Assembly: GCA_020342025.1 (NCBI GenBank)
Contig: CP070840.1
Span: 945,482-951,857, forward strand
Source: Deltaproteobacteria bacterium
Lineage (GTDB): Bacteria > Desulfobacterota > DSM-4660 > Desulfatiglandales > HGW-15
Length of the DNA stretch: 6,376 bases
Direction of reading: 5' to 3'
Shown: piece by piece, positions 4,630 to 6,376 of the stretch
Layout of the letters: every line of letters begins with the position of its first letter
Position numbering within the stretch: the first letter of the stretch is position 1
The notes under the pieces: model-generated
The model's input: the letters and a program-made list of their open reading frames with translations, nothing else
Database searches by the model: none
What the model was told of the DNA's origin: nothing
Position numbers and translations under genes: made by a program

Positions 4630-5538
4630 ATGCATGATCTTATTATTATAGGTGGCGGACCCGCCGGGTTGACAGCCGGCCTCTACACGGCAAGGGCACG
4701 TTTGAATGTGGTGCTTCTGGAAAGGCTTGCTCCTGGCGGACAGGTCCTGAACACGGATTGGGTTGAAAACTATCCGGGGTTTCCTGATGGAATCTCCGGA
4801 TTTGAATTGGTGGAGAGGATGAAGACCCAGGCGGAGAATTTCGACCTTCCTATCCACCTGGAAGAGGTGATGGGGTTAGAATTTTCCCCGGAAAAGAAGA
4901 TTGTGATCACGGACAAGGGGCAGCGGGAGGCAAAGGCCCTTATCATTACAACTGGAGCGACACCCAAAAAACTGGGTAGTGAAGGGGAAGCGCTTCTTAC
5001 GGGTAAAGGGGTCTCTTACTGTGCCACCTGCGATGGGCCCTTTTACAAGGACCAGGAAGTGGTTGTTATCGGTGGCGGAGACACAGCGTTGGAGGAGGCC
5101 ATCTTTTTGACCCGTTTCGCCAGTAAGATTCATGTCGCCCACCGACGGGATGAACTGAGGGCCGTTAAATTGCTCCAGGATCGGGCCATGGCGCAGGAGA
5201 AAATCAAATTCATATGGGATACCATTCCCCTTAAGATCTTGGGTGAGAATGGGGTTGAAGGCATTGAGCTGAAAAATGTAAAGACAGGAGAAATTAGCCG
5301 CAGAGAGGCCCAGGGTGTTTTTATTTTCATAGGGACGGAACCCAATGCAGACCTGATCAACGGAATCGTCAAACAGGACGAGAATGGTTTTGTCATCACC
5401 AACGAAAAGATGGAGACTTCTATCCCTGGCGTGTTTGCAGCCGGAGATATCCGGTCCAAACCCTGGCGCCAGATTTCTACGGCCGTGGGGGAGGGAGCCA
5501 CGGCCTCATTTTACGCGGAGAAATACCTGGAGGGTTGA
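4630..5538 (+). CDS. trxB: Thioredoxin-disulfide reductase (NADPH, FAD)
   Basis: This 302-residue low-molecular-weight thioredoxin reductase moves electrons from NADPH through FAD and a redox disulfide to thioredoxin. The FAD-binding GGGPAG is at 8-13. The redox pair C131-C134 lies in CATCDGPF within the NADPH domain. The NADPH Rossmann motif GGGDTA is at 148-153, with HRRDELRA (171-178) providing the arginines that select the 2'-phosphate. The closing FAD motif PGVFAAGD (266-273) is followed by RQ (280-281). Length and motifs are typical of the bacterial enzyme, with nothing missing. ATG follows the trxA stop with no base between (TAAATG) and has only weak GAAG-type ribosome binding sequence, so initiation probably depends on trxA translation. 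Confidence 0.97.
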   Translation: MHDLIIIGGGPAGLTAGLYTARARLNVVLLERLAPGGQVLNTDWVENYPGFPDGISGFELVERMKTQAENFDLPIHLEEVMGLEFSPEKKIVITDKGQREAKALIITTGATPKKLGSEGEALLTGKGVSYCATCDGPFYKDQEVVVIGGGDTALEEAIFLTRFASKIHVAHRRDELRAVKLLQDRAMAQEKIKFIWDTIPLKILGENGVEGIELKNVKTGEISRREAQGVFIFIGTEPNADLINGIVKQDENGFVITNEKMETSIPGVFAAGDIRSKPWRQISTAVGEGATASFYAEKYLEG

Positions 5539-5565
5539 ATCAGGGCGTAGGCCAACTTTGTGTAA

Positions 5566-5592
5566 TTTAGACCTTTTAGGCACTTTAGCCCA
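5566..5592. repeat. 9-nt periodic TTTAG motif
   Basis: TTTAG recurs at 5566, 5575 and 5584, exactly 9 nt apart. The units are TTTAGACCT, TTTAGGCAC and TTTAGCCCA. They lie in the 89-nt spacer between trxB and the BamD-like gene, which shows no clear terminator or promoter. Confidence 0.5.
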
Positions 5593-5627
5593 CTTGAATT
5601 TACGGCGGTTAAGCCAGGTAAAAGATC

Positions 5628-6376
5628 ATGTATGGATTGAATCGCATTTTTAGATTAATGGTTGTAGGGACCTTTTTGATGCTCCTTCTTGGGGGGTGTT
5701 CTCTTTATGATAAGTATTTTGGAGGTAAAGAGGAGAAGAGACCCTCTGAACTCATGAGTGAAGGAATGACAAATTTTGAAAGGGGGAGCTACGAGGAGGC
5801 TACTGAGGCCTTTCAGCAGCTAAAAGACAGGTATCCGTACAGCAAGTATGCCGTCATGGCAGAGTTAAAAATGGCCGACGCCCTTTATGAACAAGAGGAG
5901 TTTGAGGAAGCCTTTGTGGCTTACGACGACTTTGAAAAGCTCCATCCCAAAAACAAGAGTATCCCCTATGTGATCTACCAGAAGGGCATGTGTAATTTTC
6001 GGCAGGTCACCGCGATAGATAGGGATCAGAGTTTTACCCTCAAGGCCAAGGAAGAGTTTGAGCGGCTGGTCAAGAGGTACCCAGGAAGTGAGTACGCCAA
6101 TAGGGCCAGAAAGAACATCAGGGAATGCCTCATCTACCTGGCGGAATATGAACTGTACGTGGGCCACTACTATTACAAGATGGGCAAGTACAGGACGGCC
6201 ATGAACAGGTATACGTATCTTATTCAGAACTACCCCGATATGGGGCAATATCATGAGGCCCTGGAGTATATCAGCAGGTGCAAAGAGAAACTGAAAGAAG
6301 AGGAGCCTCCCATAGAGAAAACTGAAAAAGAGGAAGAAAAAGAGAAGAAGACGACAGGAGCACCCAAGATGTGGAC
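5628..6376 (+). CDS. bamD: BamD-like outer membrane assembly lipoprotein (3' end outside the window)
   Basis: The frame is open from ATG 5628 to the window edge, giving 249 codons. The N-terminus is a lipoprotein signal: a basic start, a hydrophobic stretch (about 10-21) and lipobox LGGC with lipidated C24. The mature part is built of TPR-like helical pairs of the BamD/YfiO type: about 39-72 (LMSEGMTNFERGSYEEA), 77-108, 113-152 (FERLVKRYPGSEYA) and 165-205 (YYYKMGKYRTAMNRYTYLI). BamD works with the BamA barrel on the periplasmic face of the outer membrane to insert beta-barrel proteins. After about residue 218 a Glu/Lys-rich tail begins and continues out of the window. The product is thus longer than E. 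coli BamD (245 residues). A weak AGG (5616-5618) precedes the start; ATG 5658 is a less likely alternative, because it would shorten the basic signal start. Other TPR lipoproteins (YbgF/CpoB-like) are less likely. Confidence 0.88.
   Translation, partial: MYGLNRIFRLMVVGTFLMLLLGGCSLYDKYFGGKEEKRPSELMSEGMTNFERGSYEEATEAFQQLKDRYPYSKYAVMAELKMADALYEQEEFEEAFVAYDDFEKLHPKNKSIPYVIYQKGMCNFRQVTAIDRDQSFTLKAKEEFERLVKRYPGSEYANRARKNIRECLIYLAEYELYVGHYYYKMGKYRTAMNRYTYLIQNYPDMGQYHEALEYISRCKEKLKEEEPPIEKTEKEEEKEKKTTGAPKMW

Noticed and set aside
5865..6254. 129-codon reverse-strand frame inside the BamD-like gene
   Set aside because: The + strand frame has a lipobox and four TPR-like repeats and fully covers it, so the reverse frame is a codon-bias shadow.

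Overview
The window looks like chromosomal DNA of a Gram-negative bacterium, most likely a member of the Desulfobacterota (Deltaproteobacteria) or a close relative. This rests on a lipoprotein of the BamD type (so an outer membrane), the trxA-trxB-bamD order, a DUF6429 protein, and spacers rich in short periodic repeats. The lineage is inference; no marker gene fixes it. All genes recognised are on the + strand.

Layout. Positions 1-87 may hold the 3' end of an upstream gene, followed by an octamer tandem repeat (104-151). Next come a small exported ComEA-type helix-hairpin-helix protein (297-578) and a DUF6429 protein (642-887). The centre (1015-2299) is a REP/RAYT unit: a REP-associated tyrosine transposase gene (1204-2121) with three 33-nt REP-like palindromes upstream and two downstream. 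All five palindromes have the same length, fold and orientation. They differ mainly in the inner stem and the single-stranded arms, partly by base changes that keep pairing. This is the most notable element here. A short spacer with further periodic repeats leads to a NarL-type two-component pair: a sensorless cytoplasmic histidine kinase (2392-3363) and a LuxR/NarL response regulator (3384-4037).

A 268-nt spacer follows, GGA-rich and able to form competing hairpins, and leads into trxA (4306-4629) and trxB (4630-5538). These abut with no intergenic base and form a complete NADPH-thioredoxin reductase-thioredoxin couple. After an 89-nt spacer with a 9-nt periodic motif, a bamD-like lipoprotein gene starts at 5628 and runs off the window end.

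How the genes work together. TrxB uses NADPH and FAD to reduce TrxA, which keeps cytoplasmic protein thiols reduced. The kinase and regulator should form one phosphorelay, but with no input domain in the kinase the signal is unknown. The RAYT probably acts on the REP hairpins around it as single-stranded DNA substrates, and these may also act as RNA hairpins in flanking transcripts.
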